This document shows, piece by piece, positions 1 through 8,992 of a DNA stretch of 64,000 nt (position 1 is the first letter of the stretch; each line of letters starts with the position of its first letter). The notes beneath the pieces were generated by a model. It worked only from the letters and a program-made list of their open reading frames with translations. It was not told the origin of the DNA and did not search any database. The position numbers and the translations under genes are program-made. Origin of the DNA: an uncultured Oscillospiraceae bacterium (GTDB taxonomy: Bacteria; Bacillota; Clostridia; Oscillospirales; Oscillospiraceae); NCBI GenBank assembly GCA_947625045.1, contig CANQMW010000005.1, forward strand, positions 1-64,000. The letters run 5' to 3'.

Positions 1-124
1 CCTTGTCGGACTCCCGGATGTCGGTGGCGGCGGCGTGGGCCACGGTGCCGAAGAACTCCTGGAACGGGTCCCAGATGGTGCTGGGCTCATAGGAACGGCG
101 GCTGAAAGGTATCATATCGAACAT
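1..124 (-). CDS. Small heat-shock protein (Hsp20 family), N-terminal part only
   Basis: ATP-independent holdase of the alpha-crystallin type. Only the first 41 residues lie in the window; the gene runs off the left edge. The start (MFDMIPFSRR) and the later TDIRESDK stretch match the beginning of clostridial Hsp18/Hsp20 proteins, where the Phe-Arg-rich arm is followed by the first strand of the alpha-crystallin domain. The start is fixed by an AGGAGG about 6 nt upstream of the ATG at 124. A perfect CIRCE operator lies 91 nt upstream, so HrcA control is expected. Family assignment rests on the N-terminus and the operator, because the diagnostic C-terminal half is not visible. Confidence 0.8.
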   Translation of the reverse strand, partial: MFDMIPFSRRSYEPSTIWDPFQEFFGTVAHAAATDIRESDK

Positions 125-163
125 GGTGAAAACCTCCTGTGTTTTTTGATTTGTCTGTATCAT

Positions 164-192
164 ACACATAAATTGTGAATAAATTTATGTGT
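164..192. promoter_or_regulatory. Perfect 11-bp inverted repeat in heat-shock leader
   Basis: ACACATAAATT (164-174) is repeated inverted as AATTTATGTGT (182-192) around 7 nt. Related half-units (GTGTAAATAT) follow at about 190 and 207. It lies between the CIRCE element and the small heat-shock gene. It could be a second operator or an mRNA 5' hairpin; no regulator is identified. Confidence 0.5.
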
Positions 193-214
193 AAATATGA
201 ACGAAGTGTAAATA

Positions 215-241
215 TTAGCACTCACGAGTGAAGAGTGCTAA
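215..241. promoter_or_regulatory. CIRCE operator (HrcA binding site)
   Basis: TTAGCACTC (215-223), nine spacer bases, GAGTGCTAA (233-241): an exact match to the CIRCE consensus. HrcA represses class I heat-shock genes through this site. The only nearby gene whose promoter it can serve is the small heat-shock gene on the minus strand; the plus-strand nucleotidyltransferase begins 120 nt to the right. Confidence 0.95.
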
Positions 242-361
242 ACTCTCGTTCTCCGCTGTCCTCAGTATATCCCCCGGGACCCGATTCTTTGCGGGCGGCC
301 ATTGTAAAATGGGACCCATCATGGTAAAATGAGGCAAACACATATAATAAGGAGGCTTCCT

Positions 362-1273
362 ATGGGACCGATGCTGGTGATCATGGCCGCCGGGATGGGC
401 AGCCGTTTCGGAGGCTTGAAGCAGATGACGGCGGTGGACGGCGCCGGGCAGGTCATATTGGACTACTCCGCCTATGACGCCATGCAGGCCGGGTTCGAAA
501 AGGTGGTCTGCGTCATCAAAAAGGAGATAGAGGCGGACTTCCGGGCCATGGTAGGGGACCGCATCGGGAAAAAGTGCGACCTCTATTACGCCTTCCAGGA
601 CCTTCACGACATCCCCGCGGGCTTTTCTGTGCCCCCTGAGCGGGCCAAGCCCTGGGGCACGGCCCACGCGGTCTACGCCGCCCGGGACCTCATCGACCGG
701 CCCTTCGCGGTCATCAACGCCGACGACTTCTACGGCCGTGGGGCCTTTAAGGCCTTAGGCGATTTCCTGGCCCATGAGGCGGACGAGCACACCCACGCCC
801 TGGTGGCCTATGACCTCAAAAACACCCTGACGGAGAACGGCACCGTGGCCCGGGGCGTGTGCACCACCGACGAAAACGGGTACCTCACCACCGTCACGGA
901 GCTGACCGCCATCCAGGGACCGGCGGCGAGCCCCTCCTATACCACCGACGGCGGCGCCGCCTGGCAGCCCCTGGCTCCGGACACCCCGGTGAGCCTGAAC
1001 ACCTGGGGGTTCCACCAGGGCTTCCTGGACGCCATCAGGGCGGAATTGGAGAAGTTCCTGGCAAATGCCATGCCCCAAAACCCCGCCAAGGCGGAGTTCT
1101 TCCTGCCCAGCGTGGTGAACGCCTGCCTCGCCGCCGGGACGGACCGGGTGAAGGTGCTGCCCACCGACGAGGTGTGGCACGGGGTCACCTACCGGGACGA
1201 CCTGCCTGCCCTGCAGGCGGCCCTGGCCGGCATGAAGGCCGCGGGCAAGTACCCGGACGACCTCTGGGCGTAA
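362..1273 (+). CDS. Sugar-phosphate nucleotidyltransferase family protein
   Basis: Predicted NTP transferase of 303 aa that would join a sugar-1-phosphate or similar group to a nucleotide. The N-terminus has the Rossmann-like start (LVIMAAGMGSRFGG, residues 4-17) with the G-x-G-x-R-x-G-G nucleotide loop, and NADDFYG at about 120 fits the metal-binding Asp region. The start at 362 is preferred over an in-frame ATG at 329 because AAGGAGG sits 7 nt before it. It stands alone between the heat-shock gene and a bidirectional terminator, so the substrate cannot be read from context. Confidence 0.8.
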   Translation: MGPMLVIMAAGMGSRFGGLKQMTAVDGAGQVILDYSAYDAMQAGFEKVVCVIKKEIEADFRAMVGDRIGKKCDLYYAFQDLHDIPAGFSVPPERAKPWGTAHAVYAARDLIDRPFAVINADDFYGRGAFKALGDFLAHEADEHTHALVAYDLKNTLTENGTVARGVCTTDENGYLTTVTELTAIQGPAASPSYTTDGGAAWQPLAPDTPVSLNTWGFHQGFLDAIRAELEKFLANAMPQNPAKAEFFLPSVVNACLAAGTDRVKVLPTDEVWHGVTYRDDLPALQAALAGMKAAGKYPDDLWA

Positions 1274-1289
1274 GACACCATATAAGAAA

Positions 1290-1316
1290 GAGAAGACCGG
1301 CTGTGCCGGTCTTCTC
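1290..1316. terminator. Bidirectional terminator
   Basis: Perfect 11-bp stem GAGAAGACCGG/CCGGTCTTCTC with a 5-nt loop, followed by T-rich sequence on the right and by A-rich sequence on the left. It separates the convergent nucleotidyltransferase and MscS genes. Confidence 0.85.
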
Positions 1317-1331
1317 ATTTTATAAATTTGC

Positions 1332-4300
1332 TTACAGCGTCTGGCTCTCGATGTTCTTTGAAAGCTCCTTCTGCTCCTCGTTGAACTTCTCCGCCTGCTG
1401 CTTCTGCCACTCGGTGGCCTCCTTGAATTCCACCGGCTGGTTGAGCACCACCTGGGGGAAGGGGACGTTGATCTTGTACTTGTCGAAGATGAGCTTCATC
1501 TCCCGGTTCAGGTCCCGGGCCATCTGGATGCGGTCGCCCTCGGCGCACTGGGCCACGATCTTGATGACCACGCCGGAGTCGGCCAGCTCGGACACGCCCT
1601 TGTAGAAGGGGCCGTCGGTGATCTTGGGCAGGTGCTCGCGCACGTGGGGCAGCTCCTGCTCCAATATGGCCTCCACCCGCTCCAGGCTCTCGCCGTACTC
1701 GATGCCGATGTCGCAGGCGGCGAAGGACTCCTTCCGGGTCATGTTGATGACGTTGGAGATGGCGCTGTTGTTGATGATCTTGATGTTCTTGCCGGGCTCC
1801 TCTATCTTAGTGGTGCGCACGCCGATCTCCACGACCGTGCCCCGCCAGTCGCCCACGGTGACGATGTCGCCCACCCGGAACTCGCCCTCGAAGATGATGA
1901 ACAGGCCCGCCACGATGTCCTTCACCAGGTCCTGGGCGCCCAGGCCGATGACCAGGCTCAGGATGCCGGCGGAGGCCAGCAGGGTCTTTGTGTCCACGCC
2001 GAACATGGCGAAGCAGAAGTACAGCGCCACGATGACGGACACATACTTCACCAGGTTGTTCACAAGGCGGATGACCGTCTCGCCCCGGGCGTTCATGCTC
2101 CGGGCCAGGAGCTTTAAGAGGAACCGCAGGGCCATGCTCACCACGCACACCACGCAGAGGATCATGATATTGGCGGTGATGGCGAACACGTTGAAGCCCC
2201 TTGTCCAGCTGCCGTCGATGACGTAGCGGAACACGCTGGTGGAGGTGAAGGCGGTGTTCTTGTTGGCCACGGCAACCACGATGAACAGCGCCAGCACGCC
2301 CATGAGCATTTTCAGTACGAGCATGGTCTTCTGCTCGGGAGTCATCTCGCTCCAGCCCATGGTCTCGTTGCTCCACCGGCTGAAGGCGCTCTCGGTCTTC
2401 TTCACGGTGCCGTCGATGACCACGTCCACCATCCGGGCCCGCCTGCCGTCGCTGGCGGCGGGATCTGCCGCTTCTTCCTCCGTTATCGCCGCGTCCTCCG
2501 GCGCTTCCCCGGTCAGCGTCTCTTCTGACCCGTCCGGGTCTCCGTCCCAGTACGCCTCCCAGGCCTCTTCCTCCTCTGTCAGCGCCTCCGGGACCGCACC
2601 GGTCCGCTCGAAGCACAATAGCAGCGCTACCAGCGCCAGACACAGCAGGCTCACGCCCGTGGCGGACAGGCTTATGAGCACCCGGTCGCCGGAAAGCTCC
2701 GCCGCCGGCCGGGCCACGTAGATGAAGGCGTCCTCCGTCTCGATGGCGGCGCCGTAGTATTTGTCAAGGCCCAGGGTCAGGTAGCCGCTGTCCCCGTCCT
2801 GGAACTGGTTGTCCTTCATGCCGTGCTCCAGGGCGCTGCGGCCGATGTACCGCTCCTCGGGGTAGTAGATGTAGTTCTTGGTGTCCCGGTCCACGGCGAA
2901 GGCGAAGCCGTTGGTGCCCACGTGGACGTTCTGCAATATGGTGCCCAGGCCCATCTGCTCCACGGCATTCTCCAGAAGCTCCGGCAGTACGGATATCTGC
3001 ACGAAGCCGTTGGCATTGCCCGTCTTGTCCCGGATGGTGACGCCCACGTACTGCCGGTACACCCCCACGTCGTCCTGCTGGGCCTGCTGGACGAGATAGG
3101 GCTTGCCGGTGAGCAGGCTCCGGAAGGCGTAGGACTGCTCCTCCGGGTCCTCGCTCAGGGCGAAGCTGGTGTAGGGGGAGTCGGTGACCACTAGATTCCC
3201 GTCCTTGTCAAAGACGTAGGTATACTCCACGCCCAGGGCCTTGCTCATATGGGTGATCTCGTCCCGGGTCAGCAGATCGGGCCGCTGGTTCAGGATATAG
3301 GCGGCCACCTCGCCCTTGCTTATGTAGCTCTTGTCATAGCGGGCGGTGAGCTCGTCCACCTTCCGCTGGTTCACGTCCAGCTCCCGCTCCACCTCCTCCA
3401 GGCGCTGGGCGTTCGACACCGAGGCCCGGGACATGGAGAAGAGGGTCTGCATGTAATAGGAGATGACGAGGATGCTGAGAAGGCCGATGATGGACACCGT
3501 GGTCAGCTTCCGGCCCACCTTTTTATTGTACCGCCAGGCGCCCATCCGCTTCCAGTCGTCCTCGCCGGAGCCATCCCGCCGCTCCTCCCGGAGCAGGAGG
3601 ATGGCGTACAGCACCACGGAGATGATGACGGTGAAGAAGATGAACAGCACGATGATGACGGTGATAGCGTTGGCGGAGTTGATCTCGTCCCGGCTCACGG
3701 CGCACAGCACGTAGGCGTCGTCTGCCTTCACCACGCCGCAGTAGAGCTCTTCTCCGTTCACGGTCATCCATTTGCAGGCGCCGTCGTCCAGATCCTCCAC
3801 GTTGATGCCCGCGTCCAGGGCGTCGTGGCCGATGAGGGTCTCGTCCGGGTGGTAGAGGAAGGTATAGTCCTTGGCGGAGACGGCGAAGGCGTAGCCGTTC
3901 AGGCCCACCGACACGCTCTCCAGCATGCTCTTCCAGGAAGAGGTGTCGGCCACGAGGGCGTCCAGCTCCGCCGGGTCCTGGGCCACCACCGCCATGGTGT
4001 ACAGGGTGATCCAGGCGCCGTAATAGCGCAGATGGGAGTCGCCGGTGTCCACCTGGAAGGCCTCGGAGGGATTGGCGTCCTCAAAGACCGTCCGGAGCTG
4101 GTTGAACCGGGCCCGGGTGAAGTCCGCGTCAGTGGTCCGGGCCTGGTAGGCGATGATGCCGTTCTGGTCCAGCACGAACACGTTGTCCACGTCCAGGAGC
4201 TTCCGGTAGGTCTCCATGATGGGCCGGCTCAGCTCCGGGTCCACCTTCCGGCGGATGAGGAAGGCCAGGCTGCTGGCCTTGGATTTATAGATGTTGTCAT

Positions 4301-4499
4301 AGGTCTCCCGGACCTGGTCGGCGGCCTCCTTGGAGGAGTCGATGAGTTCCCTGACCTGCTCCATCTTCTGCTCCGTGTCCTGCCGCTGCTGGGCCAGGGA
4401 GAGGTGGTTCTGCATGGCGGTCAGGTATACCCCCAGCCCCACCAGGCACAGCGCCGCGATGAGAATGACAGCGATGGTCTTTCTCTTCATTCGGTCCAT
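1332..4499 (-). CDS. MscS-type channel with two extracytoplasmic Cache-like sensor modules
   Basis: A 1055-aa membrane protein whose last third is a mechanosensitive channel. Order: TM (8-28), sensor region (35-275), TM (278-303), TM (332-355), coiled segment (360-390), second sensor region (390-600), TM (605-630), acidic linker (632-690), then the MscS module: TMs at about 722-745, 770-800 and 815-840, the Gly/Ala-rich pore helix (SAGILSLVIGLGAQD near 843) and the beta domain (FRVGDIVTVGDWRGTV). The sensor regions resemble double-Cache domains; each carries GLNGYAFAV or GTNGFAFAV and a YHPDE or YYPEE segment. Typical MscS is about 280 aa. The ATG at 4499 has GGAGG 7 nt upstream and overlaps the stop of the binding-protein gene, so the two are coupled. 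Confidence 0.85.
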   Translation of the reverse strand: MDRMKRKTIAVILIAALCLVGLGVYLTAMQNHLSLAQQRQDTEQKMEQVRELIDSSKEAADQVRETYDNIYKSKASSLAFLIRRKVDPELSRPIMETYRKLLDVDNVFVLDQNGIIAYQARTTDADFTRARFNQLRTVFEDANPSEAFQVDTGDSHLRYYGAWITLYTMAVVAQDPAELDALVADTSSWKSMLESVSVGLNGYAFAVSAKDYTFLYHPDETLIGHDALDAGINVEDLDDGACKWMTVNGEELYCGVVKADDAYVLCAVSRDEINSANAITVIIVLFIFFTVIISVVLYAILLLREERRDGSGEDDWKRMGAWRYNKKVGRKLTTVSIIGLLSILVISYYMQTLFSMSRASVSNAQRLEEVERELDVNQRKVDELTARYDKSYISKGEVAAYILNQRPDLLTRDEITHMSKALGVEYTYVFDKDGNLVVTDSPYTSFALSEDPEEQSYAFRSLLTGKPYLVQQAQQDDVGVYRQYVGVTIRDKTGNANGFVQISVLPELLENAVEQMGLGTILQNVHVGTNGFAFAVDRDTKNYIYYPEERYIGRSALEHGMKDNQFQDGDSGYLTLGLDKYYGAAIETEDAFIYVARPAAELSGDRVLISLSATGVSLLCLALVALLLCFERTGAVPEALTEEEEAWEAYWDGDPDGSEETLTGEAPEDAAITEEEAADPAASDGRRARMVDVVIDGTVKKTESAFSRWSNETMGWSEMTPEQKTMLVLKMLMGVLALFIVVAVANKNTAFTSTSVFRYVIDGSWTRGFNVFAITANIMILCVVCVVSMALRFLLKLLARSMNARGETVIRLVNNLVKYVSVIVALYFCFAMFGVDTKTLLASAGILSLVIGLGAQDLVKDIVAGLFIIFEGEFRVGDIVTVGDWRGTVVEIGVRTTKIEEPGKNIKIINNSAISNVINMTRKESFAACDIGIEYGESLERVEAILEQELPHVREHLPKITDGPFYKGVSELADSGVVIKIVAQCAEGDRIQMARDLNREMKLIFDKYKINVPFPQVVLNQPVEFKEATEWQKQQAEKFNEEQKELSKNIESQTL

Positions 4500-5272
4500 T
4501 CCTGCACCTCCTCGATGTCCCACTTGGCGGCCAGGGCGTCCACCGTGCCGTCGGCCAGCATGTCGTCTATGGCCTTGGCGACCTTATCGGTGAGGGCGGA
4601 GCCCTTCTGGGTGGCCACGCCGTAGTACTGGGTGGCCAGGGAGCCGGGCAGGTACGCCCGGTCGGCGTTCATGTATGCCTGGGCGATGCACCCGTCCATG
4701 CACACCGCGTCTACCTCTCCCCGCTCCAGAGCGGAGGACAGGTCCGCGTAGCTCTCCGCCTCCCACAATGTGACCCCTTCTTCCGGGTCGATGGCCTCGA
4801 TGGCCTGGGTCACCAGGTCCCCGGTGTTGGACCCGGCCAGCACCCCCACGGTCATGCCCGCCAGGTCCCGCTGGTCTTTGAAGAGAGAGGAGTTCTGGAC
4901 CATGAAGACGGTGTCGTCGTGGTAATAGGGGGCGGAAAAGTCAAATACCTCCTGCCGCTCGTCGGTGATGGAGTAGCAGGCGATGAGGCAGTCCACCTGC
5001 CCGCTCTCCAGCGTCTCCCGCCGGGTGGTGGGGGTGACGGAGACAAATTCCACGCCGCTGCGGCCCAGCCGGGAGGCCAGCTCCCGGGCCAGGTCGATCT
5101 CCAGGCCGTAATACTTCCCGGTGGTCTCGTTCAAAAAGCCGAAGTTCACGATATCGTCCCGCACGCCAACCACCAGGTCCGAGCCGTCGGCCAGGGCGGC
5201 CGGGGCCCCGGCCATGAGCCCCGCCAGCAGGGCGAGGAGGGCCAGCGCCGCCACGAAGCGCGTCTTTCTCAA
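4487..5272 (-). CDS. PAAT-type solute-binding protein (SBP_bac_3)
   Basis: Secreted periplasmic-binding-type protein of about 261 aa for a polar amino acid or similar ligand. A signal peptide (hydrophobic run AALALLALLAGLMAGAPAALA) is followed by VGVRDDIVNFGFLN, the K/NYYGLEIDLAREL pattern and DCLIACYSITDERQEVFDFSAPYY, all typical of bacterial family 3 binding proteins. No ATG fits the signal peptide; the best start is TTG at 5272 with AAAGGA about 10 nt upstream. No ABC permease or ATPase is adjacent. The stop overlaps the start of the Cache-MscS gene, suggesting that the ligand-binding protein works with the channel rather than with a transporter. Confidence 0.8.
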   Translation of the reverse strand: MRKTRFVAALALLALLAGLMAGAPAALADGSDLVVGVRDDIVNFGFLNETTGKYYGLEIDLARELASRLGRSGVEFVSVTPTTRRETLESGQVDCLIACYSITDERQEVFDFSAPYYHDDTVFMVQNSSLFKDQRDLAGMTVGVLAGSNTGDLVTQAIEAIDPEEGVTLWEAESYADLSSALERGEVDAVCMDGCIAQAYMNADRAYLPGSLATQYYGVATQKGSALTDKVAKAIDDMLADGTVDALAAKWDIEEVQEWTE

Positions 5273-5347
5273 AATGCATCCATCCTTTCGGTCCAAGTCG
5301 TCGCAAAAAGCAGAAAAATGGCAAAATAATCTATAGAACAATATAAC

Positions 5348-5375
5348 ATGCCGCCGGACTGCTGTCCAGCGGCAT
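5348..5375 (-). terminator. Probable terminator after PFL gene
   Basis: ATGCCGC and GGAC pair with GTCC and GCGGCAT around a TGCT loop. It lies 18 nt past the stop of the PFL gene and is followed on the minus strand by AT-rich but not pure T sequence. Confidence 0.55.
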
Positions 5376-5392
5376 TTCGATGTCAAATAATG

Positions 5393-6751
5393 TCAGTTTT
5401 TCAGGCTGTGCAGGGGCGCGGGGATGTGGCCGCCCCGGGCGATGAGTTCTGCGGCGCTCTCCGGGTGGACGGGCATGATGGGCGCGGTGCCCAGAAGGCC
5501 GCCGAAGTCCACGCTGTCGCCTACCTTGCAGCCCACCGCGGGGATGAGGCGCACGGCGGTGGTCTTGTTGTTGACCATGCCGATGGCCGCCTCGTCGGCG
5601 ATGATGGCGGAGATGGTCTCGGCGGGGGTGTCCCCCGGCACGGCGATCATGTCCAGGCCCACGGAGCAGACGCAGGTCATGGCCTCCAGTTTGTCCACGG
5701 TGAGCACCCCGGACTTCGCCGCGGCGATCATGCCCTCGTCCTCGCTCACCGGGATGAACGCGCCGGACAGGCCTCCCACCCGGCCGGAGGCCATGAGCCC
5801 GCCCTTTTTCACCGCGTCGTTCAAAAGCGCCAGGGCCGCCGTGGTTCCGTGGGTGCCGCAGGTCTCAAGACCCATCTCTTCAAGGATGCGGGCCACGCTG
5901 TCGCCCACCGCCGGGGTGGGGGCCAGGGAGAGGTCCACCACGCCGAAGGGCACCCCCAGCCGGTCGGCGGCGGTGCGGGCCACCAGCTGGCCCATGCGGG
6001 TGATGCGGAAAGCGGTCTTTTTGATGAGCTCCGCCACCTCGTCGAAGGGCCGGCCCCGGACGCTCTTCAGCGCCGTGTGGACCACCCCGGGGCCGGACAC
6101 GCCCACGTTCACGGCACACTCCGGCTCCCCGGGCCCGTGGAAGGCCCCGGCCATGAAGGGGTTATCCTCCACCGCGTTGCAGAACACCACCAGCTTCGCG
6201 CAGCCGAGACTGCCCCGGTCCGCGGTGAGGGCGGCGGTCTCCTTCACCACCCGGCCCATGGCCGCCACCGCGTCCATGTTGAGCCCCGCCTTGGTGGAGC
6301 CCACGTTCACGCTGGCGCACACCAGGTCCGTCTCGGAAAGGGCCCGGGGGATGCTGGCGATGAGCTTTCTGTCTCCGTCGGTGAGGCCTTTCTGGACCAG
6401 GGCGGAGAAGCCGCCGATGAAGTCCACGCCGCAGGTCTTGGCGGCCCGGTCCATGGCGGCGGCCACGGGGGTGAAGTCCTCTGCGTCGCTTGCCTGGGCC
6501 ACCATGGCGATGGGGGTGACGGAGATGCGCTTGTTGACGATGGGGATGCCAAGCTCCGACTCGATGCCCTGTGTCACGGGCAGGAGCCTCTCCGCCCGGC
6601 GGCATATCTTGTCGTAGACCCGCCGGGCGCACTCGTCGATGTCCGGGTGGGCGCAGTCCAAAAGGTTCACGCCCAATGTGACGGTGCGGATATCCAAATG
6701 CTGCCGGTCCAGCATGTCCAGGGTCTGAAGGATGTCGATGGTATTGAGCAT
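5393..6751 (-). CDS. PFL family protein (UPF0210 / DUF711)
   Basis: 452-aa cytoplasmic protein of the UPF0210 family. The opening ([26 protein letters not shown]) and the conserved [37 protein letters not shown] and GVSGPGVV segments identify it; the length is normal. The biochemical role is not established; structural relationship to pyruvate formate-lyase-like barrels gave the family its name, but no glycyl-radical loop is expected. It sits 9 nt downstream of a small ACT-domain gene, the pairing commonly seen in Firmicutes, which suggests that the ACT protein senses a ligand for it. Confidence 0.9.
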   Translation of the reverse strand: MLNTIDILQTLDMLDRQHLDIRTVTLGVNLLDCAHPDIDECARRVYDKICRRAERLLPVTQGIESELGIPIVNKRISVTPIAMVAQASDAEDFTPVAAAMDRAAKTCGVDFIGGFSALVQKGLTDGDRKLIASIPRALSETDLVCASVNVGSTKAGLNMDAVAAMGRVVKETAALTADRGSLGCAKLVVFCNAVEDNPFMAGAFHGPGEPECAVNVGVSGPGVVHTALKSVRGRPFDEVAELIKKTAFRITRMGQLVARTAADRLGVPFGVVDLSLAPTPAVGDSVARILEEMGLETCGTHGTTAALALLNDAVKKGGLMASGRVGGLSGAFIPVSEDEGMIAAAKSGVLTVDKLEAMTCVCSVGLDMIAVPGDTPAETISAIIADEAAIGMVNNKTTAVRLIPAVGCKVGDSVDFGGLLGTAPIMPVHPESAAELIARGGHIPAPLHSLKN

Positions 6752-6760
6752 GACCTCACC

Positions 6761-7030
6761 TCATATCTGGTGCATGGAGTCGAAGATATCCTTGCGCTGT
6801 ATCCTGATATTCAGACCTAATTCCTCCCCGCTCTCGGCCAGGGACTGCTGTATCTCGCCGAAGGAGAGGTCCGAGGTGGCGGTGTCAACCAGCATGACCA
6901 TGGTGAACAGCCCGTCCATGATGGTCTGGCTCAGGTCCAGCACGTTCACCCGCATCTTTGCCAGCGCGGCGCACACGTCCGCGATGATGCCGATGCGGTC
7001 CTTGGAAAAGACGGAAACGATGGCTTTCAT
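6761..7030 (-). CDS. ACT domain protein (UPF0237 family)
   Basis: An 89-aa protein consisting of a single ACT ligand-binding domain. It begins MKAIVSVFSKDRIGIIADV, the hallmark start of the UPF0237/GcvR-like group, with the DRxGI turn that usually contacts an amino acid. It is first in a two-gene unit with the PFL family gene 9 nt downstream. Its role is probably allosteric or ligand-sensing; no enzyme domain is present. Confidence 0.9.
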   Translation of the reverse strand: MKAIVSVFSKDRIGIIADVCAALAKMRVNVLDLSQTIMDGLFTMVMLVDTATSDLSFGEIQQSLAESGEELGLNIRIQRKDIFDSMHQI

Positions 7031-7047
7031 GAAAATGTCTCCTTACA

Positions 7048-7740
7048 TTATAGATCCACGATATCCACCACGGTCAGCTTTCCGCCGTCCACGGTGAAGC
7101 GCACGTCGAAGGTGAGGAAGTTGAACCCGTACCGCCGGGCAGGGTCGTCGATATAGGCCGGGCGGGGGTCCTGGCGGAGAAGGCCCATCAGCGCCTCCCG
7201 GTGTTCCGGGGGTATCCTATTCAATAGGGCCGGGGGAAAGTCCACGTCCAGGGCGTAGTCATATACGTCCTCGGCAAAGCCCCCGGCGGCATGGGGGCGG
7301 CTGTCCGTATAGGGGAGGTAGGGCTTGATGTCATAGATGGGCGTGCCGTCCATCAGGTCCGCCCCCGCCACGGTGAGCACCGGCCCCAGATTTTCGTCGT
7401 GAGAAAGCTCTATGAGCTCCACGCAGCTGAGACCCAGGGCGTTGGGCCGGTAGGGGGAGCGGGTGGCGAACACCCCCATGCGCCTGTTGCCCCCCAGCCG
7501 GGGCGGCTTCACCGTGGCGGCCCAGGTGTCCCGCTCGTTCTCCGAAAAGCCCCATATGAGCCAGAGGTGGGAAAACCCCTCCAGCCCCCGGAAGGCCACC
7601 GGGTCCCGGTATAATGGCTCGAACACGATGCGGGCCCGCAGGGCGGGCACCAGGCCGCTCTGCCGGGGCAGGCCGAACTTGGTGGGCAGGGCCGTCCTGA
7701 TATGGGCGATGGGCGCGATAGCGCGGGTCTCCTGGAGCAT
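7048..7740 (-). CDS. trmO: tRNA (N6-threonylcarbamoyladenosine(37)-N6)-methyltransferase TrmO
   Basis: SAM-dependent enzyme (230 aa) that methylates t6A37 of tRNA-Thr; formerly TsaA/YaeB. The N-terminal beta-barrel carries PIAHIRTALPTKFGLPRQSG, LEGFSHLWLIWGF, the GGNRRMGVFATRSPYRPN active-site signature and DGTPIYDIKPYLPY. The C-terminal half is the small family-specific domain (PAYIDDPARRYGFNF). The ATG at 7740 has GGGAGG 6 nt upstream; an in-frame ATG at 7800 would extend into the promoter and is rejected. Confidence 0.92.
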   Translation of the reverse strand: MLQETRAIAPIAHIRTALPTKFGLPRQSGLVPALRARIVFEPLYRDPVAFRGLEGFSHLWLIWGFSENERDTWAATVKPPRLGGNRRMGVFATRSPYRPNALGLSCVELIELSHDENLGPVLTVAGADLMDGTPIYDIKPYLPYTDSRPHAAGGFAEDVYDYALDVDFPPALLNRIPPEHREALMGLLRQDPRPAYIDDPARRYGFNFLTFDVRFTVDGGKLTVVDIVDL

Positions 7741-7771
7741 GGCCGGCCTCCCGAATGGCATTTGATACCGC

Positions 7772-7800
7772 ATTATAACATGTGTGTTAGTATACGGCAA
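7772..7800 (-). promoter_or_regulatory. Sigma-A-type promoter for trmO
   Basis: TTGCCG (7795-7800), 17-nt spacer, TATAAT (7772-7777) reading on the minus strand, ending 32 nt before the trmO start. Confidence 0.75.
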
Positions 7801-7891
7801 AAAAATTTTTGGCGGCGCGTATATTTGCCCCGGCTTTGGCGGATACTAGGCCCGCAAGATCATTTAGTCTGACGGAAAAGGAGTCTTTTTC

Positions 7892-8104
7892 ATGGTCATT
7901 GACAGGATAGCCCTGCTCCTCGCCATCATTGGCGGCCTGAACTGGGGCAGTGTGGGCCTGTTCCGCTTCGATATCGTCGCCTGGATCTTCGGCGGCCAGA
8001 CCAACCCCGTGGCCCGGGTGGTGTACACCCTGGTGGGTCTGGCGGCCCTGTGGTGCATCTCGCTGCTGTTCCGGGCCCGGGACGAGGCGGATGAAGAAGC
8101 TTGA
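7892..8104 (+). CDS. DUF378 membrane protein
   Basis: 70-aa protein with two predicted transmembrane helices (about 5-25 and 40-60). The IGGLNWGSVGLF motif in the first helix is the DUF378 (YuzA-like) signature. AAGGAG lies about 9 nt before the ATG. A terminator follows at once, so it is monocistronic. Function unknown. Confidence 0.88.
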   Translation: MVIDRIALLLAIIGGLNWGSVGLFRFDIVAWIFGGQTNPVARVVYTLVGLAALWCISLLFRARDEADEEA

Positions 8105-8108
8105 AAAG

Positions 8109-8142
8109 CGCCGGAGCGCGGGCGACCCGCTCCGGCGTCTTT
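8109..8142 (+). terminator. Terminator after DUF378 gene
   Basis: CGCCGGAGCG (8109-8118) pairs with CGCTCCGGCG (8128-8137), then TCTTTAT. Confidence 0.85.
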
Positions 8143-8206
8143 ATACACACGTTCCCGCCGGGTCTCATATCCTGGATTGGGCTCACCAAGCCCAAAGGAG
8201 GAAATC

Positions 8207-8992
8207 ATGGCGGATTGTGCTGAAAACATGAACATCATCTCCGGCGCCCAGGCCAACGGGCTGGCCCGCTATCCCTATCCCTGCCAGACCCAGCCCTGCT
8301 GCCCGTCCCTGATCGCCGGGCCCACCGGCCCCGCGGGGGCCACGGGTGCGCAGGGTCCCACGGGCCCAATAGGTCCCGTGGGCGCCCCCGGTCCCATGGG
8401 CCCCATGGGCGCTATGGGCATGCAGGGTCCCACCGGTCCCGCCGGTGCTCCCGGTCCCATCGGTCCTACCGGTCCGACAGGCGCTGCTGGCCCTGCGGGC
8501 GCCACAGGTGCCACCGGTGCGACCGGAGCCGCAGGTCCCATCGGCCCCACTGGCCCGACGGGTGCGGCCGGTCCTGCGGGTGCGACCGGCGCCGCAGGTC
8601 CCATCGGTCCGACTGGTCCCACGGGTGCGGCGGGTGCCGTTGGCCCTGCCGGTCCTGCTGGTGAAACCGGTCCTGCCGGCCCTATCGGTCCCATTGGCCC
8701 CACCGGTCCTACCGGCGCGGCTGGTCCTGCCGGTGCGACAGGTGCCACTGGTGCGACGGGAGCAACTGGCGCCCCTGGCCCGACTGGTCCTACCGGCCCC
8801 ACTGGCCCTGCCGGCGTCACTGGTCCCACTGGCCCTATAGGCCCCACAGGACCCACCGGCCCGGCCGCGGCGATCACGCCGGGCGCGGCCGTGGCGGATA
8901 TCCCGTCCCCGGGGGCGGCCACCGCGGAGGAGGTCGCGACTACGCTCAATACCCTGCTGGCCAGCCTGCGGGCCGCCGGCTTTATCGCCTGA
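8207..8992 (+). CDS. Collagen-like triple-helix protein (exosporium type)
   Basis: A 261-aa protein made largely of Gly-X-Y triplets (about residues 40-220, rich in [15 protein letters not shown]). It has a short Cys-containing N-terminus ([10 protein letters not shown], then [12 protein letters not shown]) and an Ala-rich C-terminus (ending [14 protein letters not shown]). That C-terminal pattern is common in clostridial collagen-like spore-surface proteins. It lacks the jelly-roll domain of Bacillus BclA. AAAGGAGG is 5 nt before the ATG. The DNA is repetitive as a result, and the reverse-strand open frames are artefacts of Gly/Pro codons. Role in the spore coat or exosporium is inference. 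Confidence 0.85.
   Translation: MADCAENMNIISGAQANGLARYPYPCQTQPCCPSLIAGPTGPAGATGAQGPTGPIGPVGAPGPMGPMGAMGMQGPTGPAGAPGPIGPTGPTGAAGPAGATGATGATGAAGPIGPTGPTGAAGPAGATGAAGPIGPTGPTGAAGAVGPAGPAGETGPAGPIGPIGPTGPTGAAGPAGATGATGATGATGAPGPTGPTGPTGPAGVTGPTGPIGPTGPTGPAAAITPGAAVADIPSPGAATAEEVATTLNTLLASLRAAGFIA

Noticed and set aside
3249..4625. 458-codon open frame antisense to the MscS gene
   Set aside because: Val/Gly/His-rich shadow on GC-rich DNA with no family likeness; the opposite strand encodes a clear channel protein.
8330..8870. Repetitive DNA as a possible CRISPR array
   Set aside because: Repeats are 9-18-bp codon repeats in one open frame, with no unique spacers of even size.
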